A DNA stretch of 64,000 nucleotides, taken from contig NZ_STGD01000006.1 in the NCBI RefSeq assembly GCF_005222755.1, positions 124,001 to 188,000 on the forward strand. The letters run 5' to 3'. This document shows, one piece after another, positions 1 to 9,799 of this stretch (within the stretch, counting starts at the first letter, position 1; each line of letters starts with the position of its first letter). The position numbers were made by a program, and so were the translations under genes. The DNA comes from Roseomonas sp. HF4 (GTDB lineage Bacteria; Pseudomonadota; Alphaproteobacteria; Acetobacterales; Acetobacteraceae). The notes under the pieces are model-generated. The model saw only the letters and a list, made by a program, of their open reading frames with translations. It had not been told where the DNA came from and did not search any database.

Positions 1-916
1 TGGCGAAGGCCGCGATCGGCACGAGATCGAGCCCGAGCCGCCCGATCACCAGCGGCACGCGGCGCAGCCGGGAGAACATCTCGCCGGCCGGCGGCGCCCG
101 CGAATCGAGCGCGTCCCGCGCGCGGGTCAGCAGCCGGGTCGCGCCCCATTCCGCCAGCAGGCCGAGGCCGAGCACCAGCAGCAGGCGCCACGACGCGTCG
201 ATCACCCGGTACTGGGTGACCGGGTCCCGCGCCAGGGTGGACAGCCAGTTGAAGAAGGATGGCAGGTCGGCAACCGCCCGGGCCGCGGCGATGGCCTGGT
301 CCGACAGCACGGACAACCGCTGGGACGCACCCTGGAGGAGCTGCGCGCCGAGCGTGTTGGGCGCGAGAAGCTGCGTTTCCGGCGGCGCGGCGGACGGGGC
401 GGCCGGGGTGCCGTCGGCGAGCGCGGCGGCGCCATTGGCCGGGGCGGGGGATGCCGCCGGGGCAGGCGCCGCCGGGGCAGGTTCGGCCGGGCGCGCCGGC
501 GCGGGGGCCGCTGCGCCGGCGGGCGTCGTGGCCGGCGTCCCGGCGGCGGCTCCGGCCGCGGTCAGCGCCTGGAGCGTGCGGATCAGGTCCGCCCGGCGGG
601 CGTCGTCCTGCAACAGGCGCAGCAGGCGCTCGGCCTCGGTCGCGGGCACTGGCCCGGCCGCGGGCTCGCGCTGCGGCGCCTGGGCCTGGCCGGGCTGGCG
701 CGGCGCGGCGCGGGGCGGCTGGGTGCCCGGCGCGCGCGCGCCGGGCGCCGGCGCGGCAGCCGGCGCGGGCGGCGGCGCGACCGGGGCGGGCGCGGTGCTC
801 TCGGCCGGCAGCGGTTCCGGCGCCTCGACCGGGACGGTCTGGGCCGAGAGGCCGGCCGCCGCGGCCAGCGACAGCACGCAGCAGAGGGCGAAGACGATCC
901 GGCGGGCCAATGTCAT
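1..916 (-). CDS. MscS-family mechanosensitive channel, N-terminal part (truncated by window edge)
   Basis: The reading frame runs open from an ATG at 916 to the window edge, giving 305 codons. A signal-like hydrophobic N-terminus (about residues 5-25, ending SAQ) is followed by a long Ala/Pro-rich low-complexity stretch. A segment near residues 95-115 (ERLLRLLQDDARRADLIRTL) is typical of the periplasmic N-terminus of large MscS-type proteins. A first transmembrane helix lies near residues 245-258. The pore and beta domains would lie beyond base 1, so the assignment rests on the N-terminal architecture. The gene is divergent from the MFS gene, with about 90 bp between them. Confidence 0.6.
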   Translation of the reverse strand, partial: MTLARRIVFALCCVLSLAAAAGLSAQTVPVEAPEPLPAESTAPAPVAPPPAPAAAPAPGARAPGTQPPRAAPRQPGQAQAPQREPAAGPVPATEAERLLRLLQDDARRADLIRTLQALTAAGAAAGTPATTPAGAAAPAPARPAEPAPAAPAPAASPAPANGAAALADGTPAAPSAAPPETQLLAPNTLGAQLLQGASQRLSVLSDQAIAAARAVADLPSFFNWLSTLARDPVTQYRVIDASWRLLLVLGLGLLAEWGATRLLTRARDALDSRAPPAGEMFSRLRRVPLVIGRLGLDLVPIAAFA

Positions 917-1006
917 GCCGGCAGGGACCCCATCCGGGGGGCGGAGGTCAACCCGTCAAACCGAGGTTGCCGATGCGGCGCACGAGGTCCAGCATTGCAG
1001 CGCAGC

Positions 1007-2215
1007 ATGACACCCTCCCCTTCCGTCTGGATCGTGATGCTCGCCCTGCTCGGCACGCATCTGGCCGGGATGGGCGTGTTCCTGGCCGTGCCCGTGCTGG
1101 CGCCGGCCATCGCGGCCGAGGTCGGCATCCCCGCGGCGCTGGCCGGCGTGCATACCGCGCTCGTCTATGCCGGGGCGCTGGTCTCGGGGCCGCTCGCGGG
1201 CGCCTTCATCCGGCGCTACGGCGGCATCCGGGTGCTGCAGGCGGGGCTCGTGGTCTGCGGCGCGGCGGTCGCGGTGGCTGCGCTCGGGCATCCGGCGGCG
1301 CTGGCGCTCTCGGCGCTGCTCGGCGGGCTCGGACATGGGCCGGTCACGCCGGCGGGCAGCCACCTGCTGGCGCAGAAGGCACCGCCCAACCGCCGGGCGC
1401 TCATCTTCAGCCTGAAGCAATGCGGGGTGCCGGCGGGCGCCATGCTGATCGCGGCCGCGACTCCGGCCATCGCCGCGGCCTTCGGCTGGCGGGCGGGAGT
1501 GCTGGCAGTGGCGGCCTTCCTCGCCGCCTCGGCGCTGGTGCTCCAGCCGTTGCGCGGCCCGCTGGATGCCGAGCGCGACCGGGCCGCGAGCCTCGGCAAC
1601 CTGCGCGCCGCCTGGGGGAGCGCGGTCGGCAGCCTCGCCATCCTGCGCCACCACCCGGTGCTGCGGCGGCTCACCTTCACGGGCGCGCTCTATGGCATCT
1701 CGCAGTTCTGCTTCTCCTCCTTCTTCGTGGTGTTCCAGGTGGAGGCGCTGGGCGTGCCGCTGACCGAGGCGGGGCTGCGCCTCGCGCTGGCGCAGGCGGC
1801 GGGCGTCGCGGGGCGGGTGGCCTGGGGGCTACTCGCGGACCGGGTGGGCGCGGCGCCGGTGCTGCGGGGCCTCGGCCTCGGCGCGGCGGCGGCGGGGATC
1901 GCGCTGCTGCTGGCCGGTCCTGGCTCGCCGGGCCTCGTCGTGGCGCTGGCCGGCATGGCGATGGGCGCGACCGCCATCGGCTGGAACGGCGTGTTCCTGG
2001 CCGAGACCGCGCGCCTCGCGCCCGAAGGCCAGGTGGGGGCCGCGACGGCCGCGGTCGGCTTCGTCTTCGGCGCCTGCATGCTGGTGGGCCCGCCACTGTT
2101 CACCCTGATGGTGCAGGCGACCGGCGGCTATGCGCTGGGCTTCGGCTTCTGCGTGGTGACGGCGCTGGCCGGCGCGGCGCTGCTCCGCGGCATCGGGGGT
2201 GTTGCGAAACCCTGA
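1007..2215 (+). CDS. MFS transporter
   Basis: A 402-residue membrane protein with about twelve hydrophobic segments and the major facilitator superfamily layout. The loop-2/3-like motif GAFIRRYGG follows the second helix, and an equivalent loop (GLLADRVG) occurs in the second half. It probably exports or imports a small solute in the inner membrane; the substrate cannot be read from the sequence. The ATG at 1007 is chosen over an in-frame TTG at 995. The gene stands alone between the divergent MscS-like gene and the HIG1 gene, whose start is 20 bp downstream. Confidence 0.75.
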   Translation: MTPSPSVWIVMLALLGTHLAGMGVFLAVPVLAPAIAAEVGIPAALAGVHTALVYAGALVSGPLAGAFIRRYGGIRVLQAGLVVCGAAVAVAALGHPAALALSALLGGLGHGPVTPAGSHLLAQKAPPNRRALIFSLKQCGVPAGAMLIAAATPAIAAAFGWRAGVLAVAAFLAASALVLQPLRGPLDAERDRAASLGNLRAAWGSAVGSLAILRHHPVLRRLTFTGALYGISQFCFSSFFVVFQVEALGVPLTEAGLRLALAQAAGVAGRVAWGLLADRVGAAPVLRGLGLGAAAAGIALLLAGPGSPGLVVALAGMAMGATAIGWNGVFLAETARLAPEGQVGAATAAVGFVFGACMLVGPPLFTLMVQATGGYALGFGFCVVTALAGAALLRGIGGVAKP

Positions 2216-2235
2216 TTCCGGGCTAGTTGGCACGC

Positions 2236-2430
2236 ATGACGACGATCCTCACGGTCCTGGTCGGCATCACGATGCTGGCAACGCTCGGCGTCCTGCTCGC
2301 GGGCGTCCTCGGCATGGCGGGCGGCCAGGGGAACAGCGCGCGGTCGCAACGGCTGATGCGCTGGCGCATCGTCCTGCAGTTCGTGGCACTGGCGCTGTTC
2401 GCCCTGCTGCTGCTGCTCCTGAAGCGTTAG
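2236..2430 (+). CDS. HIG1-domain twin-transmembrane protein
   Basis: A 64-residue protein with two hydrophobic helices (about residues 3-24 and 40-60) separated by a basic loop. The loop contains [11 protein letters not shown], which fits the Q-x3-R-x-R-x3-Q motif of the hypoxia-induced gene 1 (HIG_1_N) family. Mitochondrial relatives associate with respiratory complexes; bacterial roles are poorly known. It lies just upstream of etfBA and hbd, a neighbourhood recalled from other alphaproteobacteria, which suggests a link to respiratory-chain electron input. The ATG at 2236 is preferred to the TTG at 2227. Confidence 0.75.
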   Translation: MTTILTVLVGITMLATLGVLLAGVLGMAGGQGNSARSQRLMRWRIVLQFVALALFALLLLLLKR

Positions 2431-2539
2431 GGGCGAACTTGCCCCGCCCCGGCGCGCCCCGTATTTTCCGCGCGCTCAGTCCAAGCCCCCGGCGCGCGGC
2501 CAGCCCGCGCGCCAGAACCAGAAGGCACACGGTCGAACG

Positions 2540-3289
2540 ATGAAGGTCCTCGTCCCCGTCAAGCGGGTGGTCGACTACAACGTCAAGGTCCGCGTGAAGG
2601 CGGACGGGACGGGTGTCGAGACGGCGAACGTCAAGATGTCCATGAACCCCTTCGACGAGATCGCGGTCGAGGAAGCCGTGCGTCTCAAGGAGAAGGGCGT
2701 GGCGACCGAGATCGTCGCGATCTCCGCCGGTCCTGCCGCCTGCCAGGAGCAGATCCGCACCGCGCTCGCCATGGGCGCAGACCGCGGCATCCTGGTCGAG
2801 CATGACGGCGTGCTCGAACCCCTCGCGGTCGCCAAGATCCTGAAGGCGATCGTCGCGAAGGAGGCCCCGCAGCTCGTCATCCTCGGCAAGCAGGCGATCG
2901 ACGACGACATGAACGCGACCGGCCAGATGCTGGCCGCGCTGCTCGGCTGGGGCCAGGGCACCTTCGCCTCCAAGGTCGAGAAGGATGGCGAGAGCCTGCG
3001 CGTGACGCGCGAGGTCGATGGCGGCCTCGAGACCGTCTCGCTGAAGCTGCCGGCGATCGTGACGACCGACCTGCGGCTCAACGAGCCGCGCTACGCGTCG
3101 CTGCCCAACATCATGAAGGCGCGCAAGAAGCCGATCGAGACGGTGAAGCCCGCCGACCTCGGCGTGGACGTCACGCCGCGGCTGACGGTGCTGAAGGTGG
3201 AGGAGCCGCCGAAGCGCCAGGCGGGCAAGAAGGTGGCCTCGGTCCAGGAGCTGGTCGAGAAGCTGCGTGCAGAAGCGAAGGTGATCTGA
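2540..3289 (+). CDS. etfB: Electron transfer flavoprotein beta subunit
   Basis: A 249-residue soluble protein, the normal length for EtfB. It opens with [18 protein letters not shown] and carries the AMP-binding segment [18 protein letters not shown] and the family signature region around [23 protein letters not shown]. With EtfA it accepts electrons from acyl-CoA and related dehydrogenases and passes them to ETF-ubiquinone oxidoreductase. The acyl-CoA dehydrogenase at 13075-14223 is one possible client. The etfA start codon follows its stop after 2 bp, so the two are co-transcribed and probably translationally coupled. Confidence 0.97.
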   Translation: MKVLVPVKRVVDYNVKVRVKADGTGVETANVKMSMNPFDEIAVEEAVRLKEKGVATEIVAISAGPAACQEQIRTALAMGADRGILVEHDGVLEPLAVAKILKAIVAKEAPQLVILGKQAIDDDMNATGQMLAALLGWGQGTFASKVEKDGESLRVTREVDGGLETVSLKLPAIVTTDLRLNEPRYASLPNIMKARKKPIETVKPADLGVDVTPRLTVLKVEEPPKRQAGKKVASVQELVEKLRAEAKVI

Positions 3290-3291
3290 CC

Positions 3292-4215
3292 ATGCCCGTG
3301 CTCGTTCTGGCCGACCACAAGGATGGCGGCGTCACCCAGCCCACGCGCAGCACGGTCGCGGCCGCGCAGGCGCTGGGCGACGTGCATGTGCTCGTGGCCG
3401 GCGAAGGCGCCGGTGCCGCCGCTACGGCGGCAGCCAGGCTGCCGGGTGTCGCGAAGGTGCTGACCGCAGAGGGCGGCGCCGTGCTGGCCGAGCCGCTGGC
3501 CGCGCTGCTGGTCGCGCTGGCGCCCGGGTATTCGCACTTGCTGGCCCCGGCCTCGGCCGCGGGCAAGAACGTGATGCCGCGTGTCGCCGCGCTGCTCGAC
3601 GTGCAGATCCTGTCCGACATCGCGGGCGTGGTGGACGCCGACACCTTCGTGCGCCCGATCTACGCCGGCAACGCGATGGCGACCGTGAAGTCGGCCGACG
3701 CGAAGAAGGTCATCACGGTGCGCGCGGCGTCCTTCGACCCGGTGGCGGCCGAGGGCGGGTCGGCGCCGGTCGAGGCCGCACCCACGGCCGAGGATCCGGG
3801 CCTTTCCGCCTTCCTCGGCGCCGAAATCGTGAAGTCCGAGCGCCCGGAACTGACGGCGGCGCGCATCGTCATCTCGGGCGGGCGCGCCATGGCGTCGTCG
3901 GAGAACTTCGCCATCATCGAGAAAGTCGCCGACATCCTGGGCGCCGCCGTCGGCGCGTCCCGCGCCGCGGTCGACGCGGGCTATGCGCCGAACGACATGC
4001 AGGTCGGGCAGACCGGCAAGATCGTGGCGCCGGACCTCTACATCGCCGTCGGCATCTCGGGCGCGATCCAGCACCTGGCGGGGATGAAAGACAGCAAGGT
4101 CATCGTCGCCATCAACAAGGACGAGGAGGCGCCGATCTTCCAGGTCGCCGACTACGGGCTGGTGGCGGACCTGTTCAAGGCAGTGCCGGAACTGGAAGCC
4201 GAGTTGTCGAAGTAA
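3292..4215 (+). CDS. etfA: Electron transfer flavoprotein alpha subunit
   Basis: A 307-residue protein of normal EtfA length. The C-terminal FAD domain shows [14 protein letters not shown] near residue 190, then [32 protein letters not shown], and an ADYG motif near the C-terminus. It forms the ETF heterodimer with EtfB and holds the FAD. Its stop codon is followed immediately by a family A repeat that ends in a strong intrinsic terminator, so the etfBA transcript probably ends there rather than reading freely into hbd. Confidence 0.97.
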   Translation: MPVLVLADHKDGGVTQPTRSTVAAAQALGDVHVLVAGEGAGAAATAAARLPGVAKVLTAEGGAVLAEPLAALLVALAPGYSHLLAPASAAGKNVMPRVAALLDVQILSDIAGVVDADTFVRPIYAGNAMATVKSADAKKVITVRAASFDPVAAEGGSAPVEAAPTAEDPGLSAFLGAEIVKSERPELTAARIVISGGRAMASSENFAIIEKVADILGAAVGASRAAVDAGYAPNDMQVGQTGKIVAPDLYIAVGISGAIQHLAGMKDSKVIVAINKDEEAPIFQVADYGLVADLFKAVPELEAELSK

Positions 4216-4345
4216 GGTCGGGGGAGGGGAACCTCCCCGGGCCCCTTCGCTTCTCTGTGACTCCGCCCTTGATCAGGGCGGAGACACAGAGAAGGTTGAG
4301 GGGGGTCCGGGGGGAGAAGTTCTCTTCTCCCCCCGTTTTTCTTCC
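4216..4345. repeat. Family A interspersed hairpin repeat, copy A1
   Basis: The gap between etfA and hbd is filled by three consecutive stem-loops. The first is GGGGAGG/CCTCCCC (4221-4227/4232-4238). The second is a long hairpin at 4250-4294 with arms of 10 and 9 bp separated by one A-A mismatch and a TGATC loop. The third has a 12-bp stem (4308-4319/4324-4335). The first stem-loop and its flanks match, in inverted orientation, the elements near 33.65 and 53.0 kb, and match the element at 36.45 kb directly. Confidence 0.75.
4308..4341 (+). terminator. Intrinsic terminator between etfA and hbd
   Basis: A perfect 12-bp stem (CGGGGGGAGAAG with its complement) closes on a TTCT loop and is followed by TTTTTCTT. 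It is the strongest terminator-like structure in the window. It ends only 17 bp before the hbd start codon. Confidence 0.75.
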
Positions 4346-4357
4346 CTGGAGGTTTCG

Positions 4358-5236
4358 ATGCCAGACATCGCGAAACTTGGCGTCATCGGTGCCGGCCTGA
4401 TGGGCAACGGCATTGCCCATGTGGCCGCGCAATCGGGCCTTTCGGTCGTGCTGATGGATGTCAGCCAGGCCGCGCTCGACAAGGCCATGGCGACCATGTC
4501 CGGCAACATGGACCGCCAGGTGAAGAAGGCGGCCATCACGGCCGAGGACAAGGCGGCCGCGCTGGCGCGCATCACAACGGCCACGAGCAACGATGCCTTC
4601 GCCGATTGCGACATCGTCATCGAGGCCGCGACCGAGAACGAGGAGATCAAGAAGAAGATCTTCGCGGCGCTCTGCCCCGTGCTGAAGCCCGGGGCGATCC
4701 TGGCGTCCAACACCTCCTCCATTCCCATCACGCGGCTGGCGGCGGCGACGGACCGGCCGGCGCGCTTCATCGGCATGCACTTCTTCAACCCCGTGCCGAT
4801 GATGAAGCTGGTCGAGATCATCCGCGGCCTCGCGACCGACGACGCGACGCATGCGGCGGTCACGTCGCTGGCCACGCGCATGGGCAAGACGCCGGTCGCC
4901 GCGGGCGACTGGCCGGGCTTCGTGGTCAACCGCGTGCTCTGCCCCATGATCAACGAGGCGATCCAGGCGCTGATGGAAGGCGTGGGCGATGTCCGCGCCA
5001 TCGACGAGGGGCTGAAGCTCGGCGCGAACCATCCGATGGGGCCGCTGGAGCTCGCGGATTTCGTGGGCCTCGACACGCTGCTGAGCGTGATGAAGGTGCT
5101 GCACGAAGGTCTCGGCGATCCGAAGTACCGGCCATCCCCGCTGCTGGCGAAATATGTCGAGGCCGGCTGGCTCGGGCGGAAGTCGGGGCGAGGCTTCTAC
5201 GATTATTCGACCACGCCGCCGACACCCACGCGCTGA
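4358..5236 (+). CDS. hbd: 3-hydroxybutyryl-CoA dehydrogenase
   Basis: A 292-residue, single-function enzyme of the 3-hydroxyacyl-CoA dehydrogenase family that interconverts 3-hydroxybutyryl-CoA and acetoacetyl-CoA with NAD(P). The Rossmann motif [17 protein letters not shown] is at residues 8-24. [11 protein letters not shown] and the catalytic-His segment [15 protein letters not shown] follow, then [11 protein letters not shown] and the substrate-lobe signature [16 protein letters not shown]. The start has a GGAGG ribosome-binding site. It follows etfBA, a common alphaproteobacterial arrangement, but a repeat-borne terminator separates it from them. Confidence 0.95.
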   Translation: MPDIAKLGVIGAGLMGNGIAHVAAQSGLSVVLMDVSQAALDKAMATMSGNMDRQVKKAAITAEDKAAALARITTATSNDAFADCDIVIEAATENEEIKKKIFAALCPVLKPGAILASNTSSIPITRLAAATDRPARFIGMHFFNPVPMMKLVEIIRGLATDDATHAAVTSLATRMGKTPVAAGDWPGFVVNRVLCPMINEAIQALMEGVGDVRAIDEGLKLGANHPMGPLELADFVGLDTLLSVMKVLHEGLGDPKYRPSPLLAKYVEAGWLGRKSGRGFYDYSTTPPTPTR

Positions 5237-5257
5237 TTTTTTTCGCGGGCGCAGCAG

Positions 5258-5275
5258 GTTTCAGGAGGCTGTAAC
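5258..5275 (+). promoter_or_regulatory. Possible Pho box upstream of phnD
   Basis: GTTTCAG and CTGTAAC are 7-bp half-sites separated by 4 bp, the 11-bp periodicity of a PhoB box (consensus CTGTCAT-N4-CTGTCAT). About four to five of seven positions match in each half. It lies 73 bp before phnD, whose homologues are often under phosphate control. This is a weak match. Confidence 0.25.
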
Positions 5276-5347
5276 GGACACGCGGAACGTGCTTCGCTAG
5301 CTTTCACATCTGTCCGAATCACAAACACAAATGGGAGGACGCCGGAG

Positions 5348-6328
5348 ATGTTGCGACGCCTGATGGGCCTGTTGGCCCTTGCCCTTCTTGCCAGCCCCAC
5401 GGCTGCTTTCGCGCAGGCCGCGCAGGACTGCCCGCGTGGCAGCCTCGATTCGCGCTTCTGCGACCGCGATGGCGACCTCGTGGCCGATGCGCCGACCGAT
5501 GCGCGGCAGCAGGTGAACCCGCCGGTGCTGGTCTTCGCCTACACGCCGGTCGAGGACCCCGCCGTCTACCGCACCGTGTGGCAGGAATTCATGGACCACC
5601 TGGCGCGGACCACGGGCAAGCGCGTGCAGTTCTTCGCGGTGCAGTCCAATGCCGCGCAGATCGAGGCGATGCGCGCGGGCCGCCTGCATGTCGCGGGCTT
5701 CAACACCGGCTCGACGCCGCTCGCGGTCAACTGCGCCGGCTATGCGCCCTTCACCATGATGGCGTCGCGCGACGGCCGCTTCGGCTACAACATGGAGATC
5801 ATCGTCCAGGCCGACGGCCCGATCCAGCGCATGGAGGACCTGCGCGGCCGGCTCGTGGCCTTCACGGCGCAGACGTCGAATTCCGGCTTCAAGGCGCCGT
5901 CGGCGCTGCTCGAGCGCCAGTTCAACCTGCGTGCCGACCGGGACTTCCGCACCGCCTTCTCCGGACGGCACGACAATTCCATCATCGGCGTCGCCAACCG
6001 CGACTACGACGCGGCCGCGATCGCGAATTCGGTGCTGACGCGCATGGTCGCGCGCAATGCGGTGGACCCGGCGCGGCTGCGCACGATCTACCGCAGCGAC
6101 CCCTTCCCGACCACGAGCTACGGCTACGCGCACAACCTGGCGCCGGAGCTTGCCGCCAATGTCCGCCGCGCCTTCGAGACCTTCGACTGGACCGGCACCA
6201 ACCTGCTGCGGGAATTCGAGAAGAACGAGCCGCCGGCCGAGGCCTTCATCCCGATCACCTACCGCCAGCACTGGTCGGTGGTGCGCGAGATCGATGAGGC
6301 GACGGGCGTCCGCTACACCTGCCGCTGA
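5348..6328 (+). CDS. phnD: Phosphonate/phosphite-type ABC transporter substrate-binding protein
   Basis: A 326-residue secreted protein with a signal peptide (about residues 1-23, ending AAFAQA). The mature part has the PhnD/PBP2 fold signatures: VFAYTPVEDPAVY, FFAVQSNAAQIEAMRAGRLHV, and a binding-site region TAQTSNSGFKAPSALL. It would capture phosphonate, phosphite or a related anion in the periplasm for the PhnC/PhnE transporter encoded downstream. No phosphonate-degrading or phosphite-oxidising gene is nearby, so the true ligand is open. A strong hairpin separates it from phnC. Confidence 0.85.
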   Translation: MLRRLMGLLALALLASPTAAFAQAAQDCPRGSLDSRFCDRDGDLVADAPTDARQQVNPPVLVFAYTPVEDPAVYRTVWQEFMDHLARTTGKRVQFFAVQSNAAQIEAMRAGRLHVAGFNTGSTPLAVNCAGYAPFTMMASRDGRFGYNMEIIVQADGPIQRMEDLRGRLVAFTAQTSNSGFKAPSALLERQFNLRADRDFRTAFSGRHDNSIIGVANRDYDAAAIANSVLTRMVARNAVDPARLRTIYRSDPFPTTSYGYAHNLAPELAANVRRAFETFDWTGTNLLREFEKNEPPAEAFIPITYRQHWSVVREIDEATGVRYTCR

Positions 6329-6341
6329 GGCACCGAGACCA

Positions 6342-6372
6342 GGGCCGGCAGGGGACGTTCCCCGGCCGGCCC
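6342..6372 (+). terminator. Intercistronic hairpin between phnD and phnC
   Basis: GGGCCGGC and GGGGA pair with TCCCC and GCCGGCCC, interrupted by one A-G mismatch, around a CGT loop. There is no T-tract. It probably stabilises the phnD message or attenuates read-through so that the binding protein is made in excess. Confidence 0.55.
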
Positions 6373-6394
6373 CAGGCCATGCCGGGGGCATGAC

Positions 6395-7195
6395 ATGCTG
6401 CTGAACATCACGGGGCTGACCAAGCGCTACCCGACCGGCGACATGGCGCTGAAGGGCGTCGACCTCGCCGTGCCGAAGGGCCAGGTGATGGCGCTGATCG
6501 GGCCGTCGGGGGCGGGGAAATCCTCGCTCATCCGCTGCGTGAACCGCCTGGTCGAGCCGACCTCGGGCAGCGTCGTGCTGGACGGGACGGAGCTCACCCG
6601 CCTCGGCGCCGGGGCGCTGCGCCGCGCGCGGCGGCGCATGGGCATGATCTTCCAGGAATACGCGCTGGTCGAGCGCCTGACGGTGATGGAGAACGTGCTG
6701 TCGGGGCGGCTCGGCTATGTCGGCTTCTGGCCGTCCTGGTTCCGCCGCTTCCCCCGCCGCGACGTGGAGGAAGCCTTCCGCCTGCTGCACCGCGTGGGCC
6801 TCGAGCACATGGTGGACAAGCGCGCCGATGCTCTGTCGGGCGGGCAGCGCCAGCGCGTCGGCATCGTCCGCGCGCTCACGCAGGACCCGCAACTGCTGCT
6901 GGTGGACGAGCCGACCGCGAGCCTCGACCCCAAGACGTCACGCCAGATCATGCGGCTGATCGTCGAGCTCTGCGAGGAACGCGGCCTCGCCGCCATCATC
7001 AACATCCACGACGTCGCGCTCGCGCAGCAATTCGCGCGCCGCATCGTGGGGCTCCGCGCCGGGCAGATCGTGTTCGACGGGCCCGCGACCGACCTGACCG
7101 CCGAGGTGCTGACCACCATCTACGGGGAGGAGGACTGGTCCCAGACCATCCGCGCGGCGGAGGACGAGGAGGAGCCGGAGGCGATCCCGGCATGA
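6395..7195 (+). CDS. phnC: Phosphonate-type ABC transporter ATP-binding protein
   Basis: A 266-residue ABC ATPase with Walker [10 protein letters not shown] near residue 36, signature [15 protein letters not shown] near 147 and Walker [14 protein letters not shown]. The Q-loop ([20 protein letters not shown]) and overall length match PhnC. It energises import through the two PhnE permeases. The phnE start overlaps its stop by 4 bp (ATGA), indicating coupled translation. Confidence 0.92.
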   Translation: MLLNITGLTKRYPTGDMALKGVDLAVPKGQVMALIGPSGAGKSSLIRCVNRLVEPTSGSVVLDGTELTRLGAGALRRARRRMGMIFQEYALVERLTVMENVLSGRLGYVGFWPSWFRRFPRRDVEEAFRLLHRVGLEHMVDKRADALSGGQRQRVGIVRALTQDPQLLLVDEPTASLDPKTSRQIMRLIVELCEERGLAAIINIHDVALAQQFARRIVGLRAGQIVFDGPATDLTAEVLTTIYGEEDWSQTIRAAEDEEEPEAIPA

Positions 7196-8010
7196 GCGCC
7201 ACCCTGTTCGATGCCGCCGCGGCCGCGCGCGGCTGGCGGCCGCCGCCGCTCGTCGCATCCCCCGTCCTGCGCTACGCGATCTATCTCGGCGCACTGGCCT
7301 ATGCGGCGCTCGCCATCGGCACCATCGAAGTGAACTGGACCCGCGCAGCCGAGGGGCTGGACCGCGGCCTGCGCTTCGTCTCGGGCTTCTTCCCGCCCGA
7401 CTTCACGAGCAAGCGCAGCGACATCGTCGAGGGACTGCTCGAGAGCCTGACCATGACGGTGGTCTCGACCGTCATCGGCGTCGCGCTGTCGATCCCGGTC
7501 GCGGTCGGCGGGGCGCGCAACCTGGCGCCGCTGCCGATCTACCTGGCCTGCCGCGGCATCATCGCGCTGAGCCGCACCTTCCAGGAGATCATCGTCGCGA
7601 TCGTCTTCGTGGCCATGGTGGGCTTCGGTCCGCTGGCGGGCATGCTGACGCTGTCCTTCGCGACCATCGGCTTCATGGCGAAGCTGATCGCCGAGGACAT
7701 CGAGGACATCGCCGAGGAACAGGCCGAGGCCGTTCGCGCGACCGGCGCGTCCTGGTTCCAGCTGCTGGCCTGGGGCATCCTGCCGCAGGTACGCCCGCGG
7801 CTGATCGGGCTGTCGGCCTACCGGCTCGACATCAACTTCCGCGAGTCCGCGGTGCTGGGCCTGGTCGGCGCCGGCGGCATCGGGGACACGCTGAACACGT
7901 CCTTCGACCGCTACGAATTCGACACGGCCGCGGCCGTGCTGCTCATCATCATCGTGATCGTGCTGGCGGCCGAATACTCATCCTCCTGGATCCGGCGGAA
8001 GGTGCAGTGA
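7192..8010 (+). CDS. phnE: Phosphonate-type ABC transporter permease (first copy)
   Basis: A 272-residue inner-membrane permease of the BPD_transp_1 family with about six membrane helices. The EAA-type loop that contacts the ATPase is [29 protein letters not shown], and [20 protein letters not shown] is characteristic of PhnE. It overlaps phnC by 4 bp and is followed after 1 bp by a second permease gene, so the channel is probably a PhnE1/PhnE2 heterodimer. Confidence 0.92.
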   Translation: MSATLFDAAAAARGWRPPPLVASPVLRYAIYLGALAYAALAIGTIEVNWTRAAEGLDRGLRFVSGFFPPDFTSKRSDIVEGLLESLTMTVVSTVIGVALSIPVAVGGARNLAPLPIYLACRGIIALSRTFQEIIVAIVFVAMVGFGPLAGMLTLSFATIGFMAKLIAEDIEDIAEEQAEAVRATGASWFQLLAWGILPQVRPRLIGLSAYRLDINFRESAVLGLVGAGGIGDTLNTSFDRYEFDTAAAVLLIIIVIVLAAEYSSSWIRRKVQ

Positions 8011-8011
8011 C

Positions 8012-8830
8012 ATGCCGGTGACCACCGCCGCGGACGGCCTGCCGGACTGGCGCCGCCGCACGCCGCGCGCGAGCCTCGCCGTCTGGGCGGGCTGGCTCGC
8101 GGCGCTGGCGCTCACCATCGCCTGCTTCGAGTTCATCTCGAACCGCACCATCTGGGATTTCGTCTGGGACGCGCCGACCCAGGGCGCCGACCTGATCGAG
8201 CGGATGTTCCCGCCCGCCTGGACCTACGCCGGCGTGCTGTGGAAGCCGATGTGGGACACGATCAACATCGCGACGCTCGGCACCGTGCTCGCCGTCGTCG
8301 TCGGCTTCCCGATGGCCTTCCTGGCGGCGCACAACACGACGCCGTCGGTGCTGTTCGTCCGGCCCGTCATGCTGTTCCTCATCGTGTCCAGCCGCTCGAT
8401 CAACTCGCTGATCTGGGCGCTGATCCTGGTGATCGTGTTCGGGCCGGGGATGTTGGCGGGCATCCTCGCGATCGGGCTGCGCTCGGTCGGCTTCGTCGCG
8501 AAGCTCACCTACGAGGCGATCGAGGAGATCGACCGCAGCCAGGTCGAGGCCGTGACCGCGACCGGCGCCTCCGGCGCGCAGGTGCTGGCCTGGTCCATCG
8601 TGCCGCAGATCATGCCTGCCTTCGCCGGCATCACGGTGTTCCGATGGGACATCAACATCCGGGAGGCGACGGTGCTGGGCCTGGTCGGCGCAGGCGGCAT
8701 CGGGATGCAGCTGCAGGCGTCGATCAACACGCTGGCCTGGCCGCAGGTGACAATGATCTTCGTGCTGATCCTCGGCACCGTCGCGGTCAGCGAATGGCTG
8801 TCCGCCCGGGTGCGGCACGCCGTCATCTGA
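8012..8830 (+). CDS. phnE: Phosphonate-type ABC transporter permease (second copy)
   Basis: A 272-residue paralogue of the preceding permease, sharing its length and motifs: EEIDRSQVEAVTATGASGAQ in the coupling loop and [20 protein letters not shown]. It has about six membrane helices. Together with phnD, phnC and the first phnE it forms a complete phnDCEE importer with tight spacing. The next gene begins 66 bp downstream and need not belong to the operon. Confidence 0.92.
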   Translation: MPVTTAADGLPDWRRRTPRASLAVWAGWLAALALTIACFEFISNRTIWDFVWDAPTQGADLIERMFPPAWTYAGVLWKPMWDTINIATLGTVLAVVVGFPMAFLAAHNTTPSVLFVRPVMLFLIVSSRSINSLIWALILVIVFGPGMLAGILAIGLRSVGFVAKLTYEAIEEIDRSQVEAVTATGASGAQVLAWSIVPQIMPAFAGITVFRWDINIREATVLGLVGAGGIGMQLQASINTLAWPQVTMIFVLILGTVAVSEWLSARVRHAVI

Positions 8831-8896
8831 CCGCGGGCCTTCGTTTTCCCGCGCCGCTCGGGCAGTGTTTCGTCCGAATCGCTCCGGAGCCGCGCC

Positions 8897-9796
8897 ATGA
8901 CCCCGATCACCCCGCCCGCCCGCATCGCCTTCATCGGCATGGGCGTCATGGGCGCCGCCATGGCGGCCAACATCATGAAGGCCGGCTTCGCGCTCACCGT
9001 CGCGACGCGCAGCCGCGCCAAGGCCGAGCCGCTTCTCGCGGCGGGTGCGGAATGGGCGCCGAGCGCGCAGGATGCCGCAGACGGGGCCGCCTGCATCTGC
9101 CTCTGCGTGCCCGACACGCCGGATGTCGAGGCGGTGCTGTTCGGCGAGGACGGCGTCGCCGCCGGCGCTGCGCCCGGCACCGTCGTGATCGACTTCTCGA
9201 CCATCGCGGCTGGCGCCGCCGCATCCTTCGCCGCGCGCATGGCCGAACGCGGCGTGGTGCTGCTCGACAGCCCTGTCTCGGGCGGGCCGCAGGGCGCGAT
9301 CGACGGCACGCTGACCTGCATGGTGGGCGGGCCGGATGCCGGCTTCTCGGCCGCGCGCGCGGTGTTCGACGCGGTGGGGAAGACCGTGACGCTGCTCGGC
9401 CCTGCCGGGTCGGGGCAGGTCTGCAAGTCGGCCAACCAGCTGATCATCACCAGCGCAATGCTCGCGGCGGCCGAGGCGCTCGCCATGGGCCGCAAGGCGG
9501 GGCTCGACCCCATGCTGATGCGCCAGGCACTGCTCGGCGGCTCGGCACGGTCCTTCGTGCTCGAGAGCCACGCGAAGCGCATGCTGGACCGCAACTTCAA
9601 GCCCGGCTTCCGGGCGGAGCTCATGCGCAAGGACATGCGCCTCGCGCTCGGCGCGGTGCGCGAACAGGGCGTCTTCGCGCCGGCCACCGCGCTCGCCGCG
9701 CAGATGATGGAGGCGGTCGTGAATTCGGGCCGCGGCGGCGACGACTGCGCGAGCCTCGGCGCGCTGGTCGCCGAGCTGTCCGGACTGAAGGACTGA
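8897..9796 (+). CDS. NAD(P)-dependent oxidoreductase of the 3-hydroxyisobutyrate dehydrogenase / tartronate semialdehyde reductase family
   Basis: A 299-residue beta-hydroxyacid dehydrogenase. The cofactor motif is FIGMGVMGAAMAANIMKAGF near residue 12, the substrate-binding signature is DSPVSGGPQGAIDGTLTCMVGG near residue 127, and the catalytic-lysine segment is GSGQVCKSANQLIITSAM. The family reduces semialdehydes such as tartronate semialdehyde or methylmalonate semialdehyde; the substrate is not determinable here. Its stop is 3 bp before the GTG start of the ion-channel gene, so the two are probably co-transcribed. Confidence 0.85.
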   Translation: MTPITPPARIAFIGMGVMGAAMAANIMKAGFALTVATRSRAKAEPLLAAGAEWAPSAQDAADGAACICLCVPDTPDVEAVLFGEDGVAAGAAPGTVVIDFSTIAAGAAASFAARMAERGVVLLDSPVSGGPQGAIDGTLTCMVGGPDAGFSAARAVFDAVGKTVTLLGPAGSGQVCKSANQLIITSAMLAAAEALAMGRKAGLDPMLMRQALLGGSARSFVLESHAKRMLDRNFKPGFRAELMRKDMRLALGAVREQGVFAPATALAAQMMEAVVNSGRGGDDCASLGALVAELSGLKD

Positions 9797-9799
9797 CCG

